Of a stretch of DNA of 5,514 bases, positions 5,393 to 5,514 are shown in pieces; within the stretch, counting starts at the first letter, position 1, and each line of letters opens with the position of its first letter. The notes below the pieces were generated by a model. That model made no database searches. It saw only the letters and a list, made by a program, of their open reading frames with translations, and was not told where the DNA came from. Position numbers and translations under genes: made by a program. Source of the stretch: Ardenticatenales bacterium (lineage in GTDB: Bacteria; Chloroflexota; Anaerolineae; Promineifilales; UBA4811); NCBI GenBank assembly GCA_013139935.1, contig WSZX01000404.1, forward strand, positions 1 to 5,514, written 5' to 3'.

Positions 5393-5514
5393 TGGGTATC
5401 TCCTGCGGTTGTGATCTCCAGGAAGCGGTCTTCCAGAGACGGCCGTTCCACGCGCAGATCGATCAGCGCATCCTGCTGCGCCTGGAGGTGGGCGATGATG
5501 GCCGACACGGTGGG
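5389..5514 (-). CDS. ABC transporter ATP-binding protein, C-terminal end only
   Basis: Only the last 41 codons are in the window; the gene continues beyond base 5514. The minus frame ends 'VERPSLEDRFLEIT' followed by TAGDTQ and a TGA at 5389-5391. The PSLEDxFLE-T tail is the usual C-terminal ending of ATPases that partner ABC-2 exporters. The Walker A, signature and Walker B motifs lie outside the window. Its stop overlaps the permease start by four bases (ATGA), which shows one operon. The ATPase would energise export by the permease. Confidence 0.85.
   Translation of the reverse strand, partial: PTVSAIIAHLQAQQDALIDLRVERPSLEDRFLEITTAGDTQ
5396..5405 (-). promoter_or_regulatory. Ribosome binding site of the ABC permease
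   Basis: The minus strand carries an AGGAGATA-like site a few bases before the ATG at 5392, inside the end of the ATPase gene. With the ATGA overlap this supports coupled translation and the chosen permease start. Confidence 0.6.

Overview
This is a bacterial window of about 5.5 kb with housekeeping and transport genes separated by degraded insertion-sequence remnants. The organism cannot be named from this sequence. The mix of a Tat-exported flavodoxin-like protein, ABC-2 exporter genes, GC-rich coding and palindromic intergenic repeats would fit an environmental Chloroflexota-like bacterium, but that is a weak inference.

Layout from left to right. The plus strand opens with the 3' part of a YdcZ/DUF606 (DMT superfamily) membrane protein gene (3-443). 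A short gene-free gap follows. A complete typA/bipA gene for a ribosome-associated translational GTPase lies on the minus strand (701-2557). Upstream of typA is a stretch of about 0.9 kb of mobile-element debris. It holds an IS3-like transposase C-terminal remnant (2645-2758, frame open to 2830), an unassigned hairpin-bearing region, and an IS66-family transposase C-terminal remnant with an in-frame stop (core 3259-3450). Next come a minus-strand gene for a Tat-signal flavodoxin-domain protein (3502-4170) and a non-coding gap of about 410 bp with two strong palindromes (4472-4497 and 4514-4546). The window ends with a minus-strand ABC exporter pair: the permease (4583-5392) and the last 41 codons of its ATPase (5389-5514, overlapping the permease start by 4 bases).

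Functionally, the ATPase and permease form one translationally coupled efflux or export unit, and the hairpins just past the permease stop probably end or stabilise that transcript. The flavodoxin-like gene has its own ribosome binding site and a possible promoter with a direct repeat, so it looks like a separate unit. typA appears monocistronic. The two transposase remnants share the orientation of their neighbours and are clearly non-functional.

I found no convincing new multi-gene system. The points most worth a second look are the exported flavodoxin, the tandem palindromes, the structured non-coding stretch between the IS remnants, and the altered G5 loop of TypA.
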